Of a stretch of DNA of 64,000 nt, positions 1 to 8,534 are shown one piece after another; the stretch's first letter is position 1, and every line of letters begins with the position of its first letter. Position numbers and translations under genes: made by a program. The stretch is from the NCBI RefSeq assembly GCF_026988655.1, contig NZ_JALSKT010000085.1, positions 16,603 through 80,602 on the forward strand, written 5' to 3'. This DNA is from Sulfurimonas sp. (lineage in GTDB: Bacteria; Campylobacterota; Campylobacteria; Campylobacterales; Sulfurimonadaceae). The notes under the pieces were generated by a model, which was not told where the DNA came from, ran no database searches, and worked only from the letters and a program-made list of their open reading frames with translations.

Positions 1-2201
1 TGAACTTCAACTAAAATATTTTCATCAACATTTTGGATAAATTCAATTTTAAAATATTTTAGCCCATCAAAAAGTGTAAAAATCTCCATAGAACCTACTT
101 GCAAATGTGCCAAAGTTGCTAAAAGATAGCTGATATTGAGAGGAATATGTCTAAATATTTCTATGCTAAGAGAGTTTTCGTGTTTGACACTAAAACTGTA
201 CTCTTTTGTCTCTCTAGCAATTTTAGCAATATGAATAATATCCTGAGGGGAGTGTTTAAAGAAGAAAAGACTAGACTCTATTGTGAGTATTTTTTTCTGT
301 AATAGACTTGGCAGCTCTTTAAACTCTGCTAGGTTTTTTACTCTTGTTTCAATCAAAAGACGTTTTTTTGCATCGGTGATTCTTCCTTTATTTTCGGCAA
401 CTTCTAAGGCATTTTGATATAAATCAAAAAGAAGTTTAGCGTTAAATGAGTTATAAATATCTCCTCCAACACCACTAATATCTGCATAGGTTAGTAGATA
501 AAGTAGCTTGAGGTTTTTTGTATCTTCGATTTTTGACATAAATTTATACAATGTTTTTTCATTATGAATATTTTCTTTAAACGCAACACTACTCATAAGC
601 ACATGGTGGCGTGTTAATGTCACTGCCCGCTTGATATTTTCTTCACTTATATTGATTTTTTTAGTAAATTGTGCAACAAGTTTAGCACCAACTTCACTGT
701 GGTCTTGCACTCTTCCTTTTCCACTGTCATGGAAAAAGACAACTATTTTAAGTAAAAGCTTTTCATCCCCATTAAGGGCTTGATAGAGTGTTTTCAAAAA
801 TGGATCACTGATATTTTCTAAGGCTTCAACACATTTGATAGAGTGCACATCAACAGGGTACTGATGGTATCCGTCAAACTGTGGAAGATGCATGACTTTT
901 TTGAAGTTAGGAAAGAGTTCTTCAAGTATTCCTGCATCATAAAAAAGTTCTAAAAAACAAGCAATATGTTCTTTTTTCATTAGCTCTTTGAGAAGTATGT
1001 AGATTTTACCACTTAATGGATGTATGATTTTTGCTGTAGTAAATTGATATAAAAATCCAGCATCAAAACGGTAGTGTTTATCTTCTAAGTCTATAAGTAA
1101 TTGTAAAAGTACCTTTATATCCTGCTTTGGCAGATGAAAGGAAGCATACAGTCTTGAGTCGTTTAAGTAAAAGCCTTTTTGGATTCTACCGCGTTTAAAG
1201 GTCATGATATTATTTGTATCGTATATAAATTGGCGTACCATTTTTTTGACAAATATTTGTACGAAATTATTGATACGCCACTCAGCTTCTAAGACTTTTG
1301 AAGCTAGCTTTTTTTGCTCTTTAAACCCAAGAAGTTTACTCACTTCTGGAATATATTCGAGCAAGAGCCTGTCTTCTTGCTTTTTGGTGATGAGATGCAG
1401 AGCGCTTCGTACACGGTACAATAATTCTAATGCTATACGGTATTCTTTATATTCATCTTCACTAAAAACTGTTCCACTTAACTCTTTAATAGTATCAATC
1501 CCATAAATGGTTTTTGCAATCCAAAAAATCAAATGCGTATCACGCAGCCCTCCAACACTCTCTTTGATATTTGGCTGCATTGTGCTTGGGTATTTTTTTC
1601 GCCTTATTTGGGCTTCTTCAATCTTGGCTATGATAAACTCTTTTTGTTTATCAAGTCTAATTTTATTTAGCTCTCTTTGGGTTGCATGCCAGGTAAAAGG
1701 AGAACCTGTAATCAAGCGTGATTCCATTAAAGAGGTCTTGATGGTAACATCCTCCGTACTAGCTTGATAAAGATCCGCTACTTCATGCACTCTATGTCCG
1801 AGCTTCATCCCTGCATCGAGTGCCAGATAGAAAAGTTTTTCTATGATGAGTTTGGTGTTATAGCCCTCAACATCTTTATAAACGATAAGTAAGTCGATAT
1901 CACTTTGCACGCTAAGCTGCTCACGTCCATAACTGCCAAGTGCGACAATGGCTATGGGGATAGAGCTTCGCATTGGGAGATAGTTGCCAAAGACTCTACG
2001 CAAGACCGTTTTATACATCAGGTCTATGATGGAGTCAAGTTTTTTTGTATGGCGAACAAGAAAATCTTTTCCTTGGTTCTTTGTAAAAAGCTCAGGAAGC
2101 GATTCTTTATACTCTTTGATATATTGTCTAAAGAGTTTTGAAAGTTCAAAGTCTGAACCATTTTTTTCAATGATATTTTCTATTTCTAGTAGTAAGTTCA
2201 T
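1..2201 (-). CDS. glnD: GlnD-like [protein-PII] uridylyltransferase, 3' end cut by window edge
   Basis: The minus frame is open from an ATG at 2201 to the left edge, giving at least 733 residues and no stop, so the C-terminus lies outside the window. Residues about 88-104 hold a nucleotidyltransferase signature (GSYGREQLSVQSDIDLL) with the metal-binding Asp pair. A central HD-type motif (HDSGKG) fits the deuridylylating hydrolase domain, and the last visible part looks like the start of an ACT domain. In this family the enzyme uridylylates PII proteins in response to glutamine to control nitrogen assimilation. The gene diverges from the lsrG-like operon; a TATAAT on the minus strand (2232-2227) could be its promoter. 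It carries no AAACGCAG octamer. A related GlnD-like HD protein of other function is possible, since no PII gene is visible here. Confidence 0.8.
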   Translation of the reverse strand, partial: MNLLLEIENIIEKNGSDFELSKLFRQYIKEYKESLPELFTKNQGKDFLVRHTKKLDSIIDLMYKTVLRRVFGNYLPMRSSIPIAIVALGSYGREQLSVQSDIDLLIVYKDVEGYNTKLIIEKLFYLALDAGMKLGHRVHEVADLYQASTEDVTIKTSLMESRLITGSPFTWHATQRELNKIRLDKQKEFIIAKIEEAQIRRKKYPSTMQPNIKESVGGLRDTHLIFWIAKTIYGIDTIKELSGTVFSEDEYKEYRIALELLYRVRSALHLITKKQEDRLLLEYIPEVSKLLGFKEQKKLASKVLEAEWRINNFVQIFVKKMVRQFIYDTNNIMTFKRGRIQKGFYLNDSRLYASFHLPKQDIKVLLQLLIDLEDKHYRFDAGFLYQFTTAKIIHPLSGKIYILLKELMKKEHIACFLELFYDAGILEELFPNFKKVMHLPQFDGYHQYPVDVHSIKCVEALENISDPFLKTLYQALNGDEKLLLKIVVFFHDSGKGRVQDHSEVGAKLVAQFTKKINISEENIKRAVTLTRHHVLMSSVAFKENIHNEKTLYKFMSKIEDTKNLKLLYLLTYADISGVGGDIYNSFNAKLLFDLYQNALEVAENKGRITDAKKRLLIETRVKNLAEFKELPSLLQKKILTIESSLFFFKHSPQDIIHIAKIARETKEYSFSVKHENSLSIEIFRHIPLNISYLLATLAHLQVGSMEIFTLFDGLKYFKIEFIQNVDENILVEV

Positions 2202-2252
2202 GGTATTTATCTCAAATTTTTATTAAATTATAGTATAGTAATCTTTATTAGC

Positions 2253-2258
2253 TATAAT
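2253..2258 (+). promoter_or_regulatory. -10 box of the lsrG-like/aldolase/lsrK operon
   Basis: TATAAT lies about 100 bases before the first gene. Transcription would start near 2265, at the first base of the large inverted repeat, so the mRNA would begin with a hairpin. No clear -35 box is seen. Confidence 0.45.
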
Positions 2259-2263
2259 ATTTT

Positions 2264-2320
2264 AAGTGCTTGACAAGAATAAATGTCATAAATTATGTCA
2301 TTTATTCTTGTCAGGCACTT
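2264..2320. repeat. Large inverted repeat, 22-nt arms, 13-nt loop
   Basis: The left arm 2264-2285 and right arm 2299-2320 are reverse complements with one mismatch. The repeat lies between divergently transcribed genes, so it is not a terminator of either. It would sit at the 5' end of the plus-strand operon mRNA if the TATAAT at 2253 is used. It may be an operator, a 5'-UTR hairpin or a small palindromic mobile repeat. Confidence 0.75.
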
Positions 2321-2356
2321 ATGTATAACTTATAAACAATGAGTAAAGGGATAGAT

Positions 2357-2644
2357 ATGATGATAACAAAAAGTGTAACATTTATTGCAAAAGAGGGGTC
2401 TGAAGCGAAAATGAAAGAACTTTTATCTGCGATGGTGCAACCAAGTAAGGCTGAAAAGGGGTGCCTGTTTTATGAGATCTTTCAATATGAAAATGAGAGA
2501 AGAAGATTTATGGCGGTAGAGACTTGGGAGAATGAAGCTGCTCTTGAGGGTCATAAGGCTTCGGCACATTATGCTGTATATAAAGCATCTTATGAGCCAT
2601 ATTGTGAAGATAAGTACTCAGATGAATTAGAAGTTTTAGGATAA
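2357..2644 (+). CDS. LsrG-like antibiotic-biosynthesis-monooxygenase (ABM) fold protein
   Basis: About 95 residues with the ABM dimeric alpha-beta barrel pattern: a strand with TKSVTFIAKEG, a helix, then GCLFYEIFQ and the ETWENEAALEGHKAS motif with its conserved His. The family includes quinol monooxygenases and LsrG, which isomerises phosphorylated autoinducer-2 in E. coli. The open frame begins at 2339, but ATG 2357 has AAAGGG (2345-2350) six bases upstream and is the better start. It sits two bases before the class II aldolase, with an LsrK-type kinase next, which favours a role in phospho-AI-2 or deoxysugar-phosphate turnover. Fold assignment is fairly safe; the LsrG role is inferred from context. 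Confidence 0.7.
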   Translation: MMITKSVTFIAKEGSEAKMKELLSAMVQPSKAEKGCLFYEIFQYENERRRFMAVETWENEAALEGHKASAHYAVYKASYEPYCEDKYSDELEVLG

Positions 2645-2646
2645 AA

Positions 2647-3822
2647 ATGGAAAATTTATTTAATGATAAAAAAGCACAAGCCTGCAAGGATGATTTGGAT
2701 TTACGAGTATATACTTCTAATCTTTTAGGACAGGATAATGAGCTTGTTTTACATGGTGGTGGCAATACATCTCTCAAAAGTAAGGTTGGGGGAGAAGATA
2801 TTTTATTTGTCAAAGGAAGCGGTTGGGATCTCTCAGAAATTCAAAGAGAAGGTTTTTCTCCTGTAAGACTTGATGCACTTTTAGAGATGGCAAAAAGAGA
2901 AAGTTTAAGTGATTCTGAGATGGTAAAACTTCAGCGTGAAGCGATGATAGATGAAAAGGCTCCAAATCCTTCTGTTGAAGCCATACTGCATGCTTTAATA
3001 CCATATAAATTTATAGATCATACCCATGCTGATGCTGTGGTGACTATCTCAAACGCAGTAACGGGGAAAGAAAATATCGCAAAACTGTATCCTGATTTTT
3101 TGATAGTTGATTATGTTATGCCTGGCTTTGAGCTTGCACACAGAATTTACGAGATGACAAAAGATCTTGATTGGAAATCTATTGAGGGTATTATCTTACA
3201 TAATCATGGGATCTTTACCTTTGATGATGATGCAAAAATATCCTATGAGAAAATGATAAACGCAGTAGCAAGAGCAGAAAAGTTTTTAGATGAAAATGCT
3301 CTTGTACATATAGAACATAATTATGTACACAGTGAGTGTGACATAGCAAAGATAACGCGTATTTTTTCAGAGATAAAGGGATATGATGTCTCTATTAACA
3401 TCAATCAGTCTCCTTTAGCTGGATTTTATGCCTCTCAGCCTAATCTTAGAGAATTTGCATCACGTGGAGTTTTGACACCTGAGCATATCATCCGCACAAA
3501 AAGAGTTCCTCTTATTATGGAAGATACAGATTTAGAGGGTGGCATCATGAAGTATGCTGAGGCTTATCAAGCTTACTTTAAAGAATTTGCGACTGATGAA
3601 GTGATGCTCAATCCTGCACCAAATTATATGATCATTAAAAATCTTGCACTGATCTCTTTTGGAAAAGATAAACGTGAGGCAGCAATTGTTAATGATATAG
3701 TAGAACATACTATGCTAGCAGTTTTACGAGCTGATAAGTTAGGTGGTTACAAAAGTATTAGCTTAAAAGATAGTTTTGCGATGGAGTACTGGGAACTAGA
3801 ACAGGCTAAATTGAAAAAATAA
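2647..3822 (+). CDS. Class II aldolase/adducin family protein
   Basis: 391 residues. It shows the class II (zinc) aldolase signatures: GGGNTSLK near residue 38 for phosphate binding, HTHADAV near residue 125 and LHNHGIF near residue 180 supplying metal-binding His residues. The length exceeds single-domain aldolases (about 215 residues) and resembles the N-terminal half of long RhaD-type aldolase-dehydrogenase fusions, but no dehydrogenase domain follows. AGGA at 2637-2640 serves as ribosome-binding site. It is followed after two bases by the LsrK-type kinase, so a sugar 1- or 5-phosphate is the likely substrate. In E. coli phospho-AI-2 breakdown ends with LsrF, a different aldolase class, so this enzyme may be an analogous replacement. 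Two AAACGCAG copies lie in it (3051, 3258). Confidence 0.8.
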   Translation: MENLFNDKKAQACKDDLDLRVYTSNLLGQDNELVLHGGGNTSLKSKVGGEDILFVKGSGWDLSEIQREGFSPVRLDALLEMAKRESLSDSEMVKLQREAMIDEKAPNPSVEAILHALIPYKFIDHTHADAVVTISNAVTGKENIAKLYPDFLIVDYVMPGFELAHRIYEMTKDLDWKSIEGIILHNHGIFTFDDDAKISYEKMINAVARAEKFLDENALVHIEHNYVHSECDIAKITRIFSEIKGYDVSININQSPLAGFYASQPNLREFASRGVLTPEHIIRTKRVPLIMEDTDLEGGIMKYAEAYQAYFKEFATDEVMLNPAPNYMIIKNLALISFGKDKREAAIVNDIVEHTMLAVLRADKLGGYKSISLKDSFAMEYWELEQAKLKK

Positions 3823-3824
3823 TA

Positions 3825-5390
3825 ATGAATAAATACCTTATGGCAATAGACGCGGGAACAGGCAGTATCCGCGTTGTTATTTTTGATACACTGGGCAATC
3901 AAATCACAGCAGCACAAAAAGAGTGGACACACCTAGAAGAAGAGGGTGTGCGTGATTCTATGCGTTTTGACTTTGAAAACAACTGGATTTTAGTGTGTCA
4001 ATGTATACAAGAAGCCTTAAACGCAGTAAGCCTAAACGCAGTAGATATTTTAGCTGTGAGTGCAACAAGTATGCGTGAGGGGATTGTGCTTTATGATATA
4101 GAGGGTCATGAACTCTGGGCTGTAGCCAATGTAGATGCAAGAGCTGCCCAAGAAGTAAAATATCTCAAAGAACATTGTAGTGGTTTGGAAGAAGAATTTT
4201 ACCAAATATCGGGTCAAACTTTTGCACTTGGTGCTCTACCGCGTTTGTTATGGCTTAAAAACAATCGTCCTAAGATATATAAAAAAGTCGCACAACTCTC
4301 AATGATAGGTGATTGGATTTTAGCAAAACTCTCAGGTGTCATCGCAAGTGATCCAAGTAATGGCGGCACAACGGGTGTATTTTCCCTTTCTAAACGCAGC
4401 TTTATGAGCGAAATGGCAAAGCAAGTTGGATTAAAAACAGATATCTTCCCTCAAGTTTTAGAAGTAGGGACTCCGATGGGCTTTGTGACATCTAGTGCGG
4501 CTCAAGTAACTGGACTTAGTACAAAAACTCAAGTTGTTATGGGTGGCGGTGATGTGCAGCTGGGTTCTGCTGGACTAGGTGTGGTTGGGGTAAATCAAGT
4601 AGCCATTTTAGGTGGTTCTTTTTGGCAACAAGTCGTCAATATTCCTTCTCAAACGCAGCCACCAAAAGATATGGGCATACGAATAAATCCACATGTTATT
4701 GCAGGTTTAAGTCAAGCAGAGGGAATTACTTTTTTTAGTGGTTTGGTGATGCGTTGGTTTCGCGATGCTTTTTGTGAACTTGAAAAGCATGAAGCTACTA
4801 AACGCAGTTGTGATGTATATGAAATTTTAGAAGAAAAAGCCAAAGAAGTTCCCGTAGGTTCCTATGATATTTTGCCAATATTTTCAGACACTATGAAATA
4901 TGGCAAATGGTACCACGCCGCACCAAGCTTTTTAAATCTCAATCTAAACGCAGCAGAGTGTAATCGTGCGGCAATGTTTCGAAGCCTAGAAGAAAATGCA
5001 GCGATAGTTTCAAGTTTAAACCTTCAAAAGATTCAAAAATTTAGTGGCATTGAGATACAAGAGATAGTTTTTGCAGGTGGGGCAAGTAAAGGCGCATTAT
5101 GGTCACAGATACTTGCAGATGTGACTGGCTATAAAGTGAAAATTCCAAAAGTAACTGAAGCGACAGCTTTGGGTGCGGCAATGGCTGCTGGAGTAGGCTG
5201 TGGGATATATACAAGCCTTGCAAACGCAGCAAATGAGCTTGTAGTCTGGGATAAAGTTTACACGCCAAATCTTGAGAATAAGAAAGTTTATGACAGACTA
5301 AAAGTCAAATGGCAAAAGGCTTATGAAGTGCAATTAAAGCTTGTTGATGATAATATCACGAATTCAATGTGGAAAGCCCCCGGATTATAA
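3825..5390 (+). CDS. lsrK: LsrK-type autoinducer-2 kinase (FGGY family)
   Basis: 521 residues with FGGY-kinase features: N-terminal phosphate loop MAIDAGTGSIR, GGGDVQLG in the middle and the adenosine-binding FAGGASKGALWSQILADV near residue 415. Similarity to E. coli LsrK is unusually close, including SMREGIVLY, NVDARAA, LGGSFWQQVVN, RWFRDAFC, YHAAPSF and the C-terminal SMWKAPGL, so LsrK is preferred over xylulokinase or glycerol kinase. LsrK phosphorylates DPD (AI-2) in the cytoplasm using ATP. No Lsr importer or LsrR regulator is in the window. The gene is extraordinarily rich in AAACGCAG: seven copies in 1.57 kb (4019, 4034, 4392, 4651, 4800, 4946, 5222), read in three frames as N-A, K-R and T-Q dipeptides, suggesting tolerated in-frame additions. 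Confidence 0.87.
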   Translation: MNKYLMAIDAGTGSIRVVIFDTLGNQITAAQKEWTHLEEEGVRDSMRFDFENNWILVCQCIQEALNAVSLNAVDILAVSATSMREGIVLYDIEGHELWAVANVDARAAQEVKYLKEHCSGLEEEFYQISGQTFALGALPRLLWLKNNRPKIYKKVAQLSMIGDWILAKLSGVIASDPSNGGTTGVFSLSKRSFMSEMAKQVGLKTDIFPQVLEVGTPMGFVTSSAAQVTGLSTKTQVVMGGGDVQLGSAGLGVVGVNQVAILGGSFWQQVVNIPSQTQPPKDMGIRINPHVIAGLSQAEGITFFSGLVMRWFRDAFCELEKHEATKRSCDVYEILEEKAKEVPVGSYDILPIFSDTMKYGKWYHAAPSFLNLNLNAAECNRAAMFRSLEENAAIVSSLNLQKIQKFSGIEIQEIVFAGGASKGALWSQILADVTGYKVKIPKVTEATALGAAMAAGVGCGIYTSLANAANELVVWDKVYTPNLENKKVYDRLKVKWQKAYEVQLKLVDDNITNSMWKAPGL

Positions 5391-5398
5391 GGTAAAAT

Positions 5399-6436
5399 AT
5401 GAAAAATAGAATAAATTTTGAAGATGCGTTAAAACTTTACGATATGGATTTTTTTGAACTTGGTGACCTTGCAGATGCAAAGCGTAGAGAGTTACATGGT
5501 GATAAAACATACTTTAATATCAACCGTCATATAAATCCGACCAATATTTGTGCAGATGTGTGTAAGTTTTGTGCTTATGCTGCAAACAGAAAAAACCCCA
5601 ACCCTTATACTATGAGTCATGAAGATATTATGGAGATAGTCAAAGAAGTAGAGAGTCACGGTGCTAAAGAAGTGCATATCGTCTCTGCACACAATCCTGA
5701 TGTAACCCTAGACTGGTATATCACTATATTTCAAAAGATAAAAGCTGCGTATCCTCATCTTCATGTCAAAGCCTTAACAGCTGCTGAGGTTGATTTTTTA
5801 TCTCGCCATCATGGACTGACGTATGATGAAGTACTTGACTTGATGGTGGAAAATGGAGTGGACTCTATGCCCGGTGGTGGTGCTGAGATATTTGATGAGA
5901 AAGTACGTGACTTTATCTGTAAAGGAAAAGTGACATCAGATCAGTGGTTTGAGATTCATCGTAAATGGCATGAGCGAGGCAAAAAATCAAATGTCACGAT
6001 GCTTTTTGGACACATAGAATCTCGTGAAAATCGCATAGATCATATGATGAGAATTCGTGAACTTCAAGATATTACAGGTGGTTTTAACTGCTTTATTCCT
6101 CTTGTGTATCAAACAGAAAATAATTATCTCAAAATAGATAAACCTGTGACAGCAAACGAGGTACTAAAAACAATGGCAGTAGCAAGATTAGTGCTTGATA
6201 ACGTACCAAATCTTAAAGCTTATTGGGTTACTTCAACGGTTAATCTTGCACTTGTCGCACAAGAGTTTGGAGCAAACGATCTCGATGGTACGATAGAAAA
6301 AGAGTCGATAAACTCAGCTGCAGGTGCAAAAAGTGCCAATGGTGTTGTACTTGAAGATTTTACAGCATTGATAAAAAACAGCGGATTTACTCCAGTTGAG
6401 AGAGATAGCCTCTATAATGAGATAAAAGTCTGGTAA
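5399..6436 (+). CDS. mqnE: Aminofutalosine synthase MqnE
   Basis: 345 residues, radical SAM enzyme of the futalosine menaquinone pathway. The [4Fe-4S] motif is CADVCKFC, with Cys51, Cys55 and Cys58, preceded by INPTNI, as in MqnE/MqnC proteins. It joins the SAM adenosyl group to 3-enolpyruvyloxybenzoate to give aminofutalosine. MqnE is preferred over MqnC because of the FCAYAANRKNP context and the closing SINSAAGAKSANG segment. Nine bases separate it from lsrK, and AAGGTAAA precedes its ATG. Campylobacterota use this route for menaquinone. Its presence in an AI-2-kinase operon is unexplained. No AAACGCAG is present. Confidence 0.88.
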   Translation: MKNRINFEDALKLYDMDFFELGDLADAKRRELHGDKTYFNINRHINPTNICADVCKFCAYAANRKNPNPYTMSHEDIMEIVKEVESHGAKEVHIVSAHNPDVTLDWYITIFQKIKAAYPHLHVKALTAAEVDFLSRHHGLTYDEVLDLMVENGVDSMPGGGAEIFDEKVRDFICKGKVTSDQWFEIHRKWHERGKKSNVTMLFGHIESRENRIDHMMRIRELQDITGGFNCFIPLVYQTENNYLKIDKPVTANEVLKTMAVARLVLDNVPNLKAYWVTSTVNLALVAQEFGANDLDGTIEKESINSAAGAKSANGVVLEDFTALIKNSGFTPVERDSLYNEIKVW

Positions 6437-6440
6437 ATTG

Positions 6441-7253
6441 ATGCATATCACTGTTGTAATTCCCACTTACAATAGATATGAATTTTTAAGACGTGCACTC
6501 TACTCTGTACTCGATCAAAGCTATGCAGCATCTGAAATCATTGTCGTTGATGATGGTTCTACAGATAATACGGCTTCCATCAAAGAAGAATTTCCACAAG
6601 TAAAATACATCTATCAAAATAACGCTGGAGTCTCTCGTGCACGAAATCTTGGCATTGTAAACGCAGTGCATGAGTGGATAGCGTTTTTAGATTCTGATGA
6701 TACTTGGCAGAGAGATAAACTCAAAGAACAAGTAAACTTTCACCTACAAAACCCTACTATTTTGATGAGTTTTACAGATGAGAAGTGGATTCGTGATGAT
6801 AAGGAAGTGAAAATTCCTAAGAAATTTAAAAAGTATGGTGGAGAGATATTTGAAAAATCTCTCTCTTATTGTAATATTGCCCCTTCTTCTACCCTTATCC
6901 AGAAAAATCTTTTGGATGAAGTAGGGTTTTTTGATGAGAGTTTAGAAGTTTGTGAAGATTATGATTTATGGCTTCGTATTGCGATGAATTACACTATAGG
7001 TCTTGTGGATAAAAAACTCATCACAAAATATGCAGGACATAATGACCAACTCAGTTTTAAATACTGGGGGATGGATAGATTTCGCGTTTTGGCACTAGAA
7101 AAACTTTTATCTACTTGTGATAATGCTCAGCAAGTTGCACTTATTAAAAAAGAAGCACAGAAAAAGTATACACTCTTACTCAAAGGTGCACAGAAATATG
7201 ATAAAATACTAGAGATTAAAAATTATGAAAAAAAAATAGAGAGCTTTCAATGA
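6441..7253 (+). CDS. Family 2 glycosyltransferase
   Basis: 270 residues, GT-A fold. VVIPTYNR opens the protein, VVDDGSTDNT follows near residue 35, NAGVSRARNLGI near 60 and FLDSDDTW supplies the DxD-type nucleotide-sugar site near 85-90; EDYDLWLRI lies near 175. A TTG three bases earlier (6438) is also open, but ATG 6441 is the natural start. The final ATGA overlaps the start of pgi by four bases, implying translational coupling. The acceptor cannot be told; the neighbours pgi and ugd suggest surface polysaccharide synthesis. One AAACGCAG (6659) lies between RARNLGI and the DSDD block, coding N-A at a spot where the family usually has a short variable link. Confidence 0.85.
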   Translation: MHITVVIPTYNRYEFLRRALYSVLDQSYAASEIIVVDDGSTDNTASIKEEFPQVKYIYQNNAGVSRARNLGIVNAVHEWIAFLDSDDTWQRDKLKEQVNFHLQNPTILMSFTDEKWIRDDKEVKIPKKFKKYGGEIFEKSLSYCNIAPSSTLIQKNLLDEVGFFDESLEVCEDYDLWLRIAMNYTIGLVDKKLITKYAGHNDQLSFKYWGMDRFRVLALEKLLSTCDNAQQVALIKKEAQKKYTLLLKGAQKYDKILEIKNYEKKIESFQ

Positions 7254-8461
7254 CATATGCACACAACTTTAACCCGACAATTTCAGATGAGACAGTTTTT
7301 CAAGCAATTTTGGATGAAAAAGATGATATAGGTTACTATAATTTACCATTTCAAGATACTACTGCGTTTAAAGAGTACGCAAAAACGGTACAACAAAATA
7401 ACATCGTTGTTATCGGTATAGGTGGGAGTAGTTTAGGTACTTATGCTATTTATAAATTTTTAAAACATAGCAAAAATTTACAAAAGAAGTTGTTTTTTCT
7501 TGAGACAACAGATCCTATAGATATTCAGTCTAAAATCCAAATGATAGATTTAAAAGATACACTTTTTATAGTAATCTCAAAGTCGGGTACTACCGTTGAG
7601 ACAGTTTCCATATTTAAGTACATTAACTCTCTTATAAAATGTGATAAAAATAATACTGTGGTTATCACAGAAAATGATTCTAAACTCAATACATACGCTA
7701 AAATGCATGGCATGACTGCGTTTGAAATTCCTAAAAATGTAGGTGGAAGATTTTCTGTATTTTCTGCAGTAGGACTTTTACCTTTGGCGATTGTTGGCAT
7801 AGATATTGATGAACTTATGCGTGGCACAAAACGCATTTATGATGGCTTTTTTAGTGCAAATAAAACTGCTATTAAAGAGAGATTGCTCAATAAGGCACGT
7901 TTTTTAGTAGAGTATAAAAATAAATTTAATATAAATGTTATTTTCTCATACTCTTCACGACTAGAAGGCTTTAACAAGTGGTATATTCAGCTTTGGGGAG
8001 AGAGTCTTGGAAAGATTGATGTCAATGGCTCAAGAGCTGGACTGACACCTGTTGGTATCATTGGACCCATAGATCAGCATTCATTTTTACAGCTTATCAT
8101 AGAGGGAAGACGAGATAAAACAGTTACGGTAATTAAAGTAGAAAATTTTGAAAATGATTTACAAATACCAGATATCACCCTTGAAGGTTTAGAAGAGTTA
8201 GACTATCTCAATAACATGGAATTTTCTTCACTGATTAAAAACCAAGCTGATGCAACAATCGAGTCAATCAATAATCTTAAAGATATTCCTTGTGATGTTA
8301 TGACCATAGATGGAGTGTGTGAAACTGCCATTTCAAGTTTGATGTATGAATATGAACTTTTAACTTCACTATGTGCAAAATTTATGTATATAGATGCTTA
8401 TAATCAGCCCGGTGTAGAGAGTGGAAAAATCATTTTGAAGAAGAAGCTTCAAGGCAAATAA
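7250..8461 (+). CDS. pgi: Glucose-6-phosphate isomerase
   Basis: 403 residues, the short form common in Campylobacterota (E. coli type is about 550). IGIGGSSLGTYA near residue 57 and SKSGTTVETV near 110 are SIS-fold phosphate-binding loops; GGRFSVFSAVGLLPL near 165 is the PGI signature. QPGVESGKI near the C-terminus holds the catalytic region. It interconverts glucose-6-P and fructose-6-P. It starts inside the glycosyltransferase stop region (ATGA overlap). It carries AAACGCAG in reverse orientation at 7362 and 7716, both coding A-F. Confidence 0.92.
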   Translation: MTYAHNFNPTISDETVFQAILDEKDDIGYYNLPFQDTTAFKEYAKTVQQNNIVVIGIGGSSLGTYAIYKFLKHSKNLQKKLFFLETTDPIDIQSKIQMIDLKDTLFIVISKSGTTVETVSIFKYINSLIKCDKNNTVVITENDSKLNTYAKMHGMTAFEIPKNVGGRFSVFSAVGLLPLAIVGIDIDELMRGTKRIYDGFFSANKTAIKERLLNKARFLVEYKNKFNINVIFSYSSRLEGFNKWYIQLWGESLGKIDVNGSRAGLTPVGIIGPIDQHSFLQLIIEGRRDKTVTVIKVENFENDLQIPDITLEGLEELDYLNNMEFSSLIKNQADATIESINNLKDIPCDVMTIDGVCETAISSLMYEYELLTSLCAKFMYIDAYNQPGVESGKIILKKKLQGK

Positions 8462-8488
8462 AATATCGTAATTTTAAAGAAAAATCTG

Positions 8489-8494
8489 TATAAT
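8489..8494 (+). promoter_or_regulatory. -10 box upstream of ugd
   Basis: TATAAT preceded by TG (extended -10 form) in the 73-base gap after pgi, about 40 bases before the ugd ATG. Confidence 0.5.
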
Positions 8495-8534
8495 AGTATC
8501 AATAATAATTTAAAATTTTAGGTAATAATATAAT

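Noticed and set aside
1204..2226. Several plus-strand ORFs of 78-100 codons
   Set aside because: They are opposite-strand shadows of the long glnD-like frame, have no family resemblance, and overlap one another.
3825..5390. Xylulokinase or glycerol kinase
   Set aside because: Motifs across the whole length, including the C-terminal WKAPGL, fit LsrK much better than other FGGY kinases.
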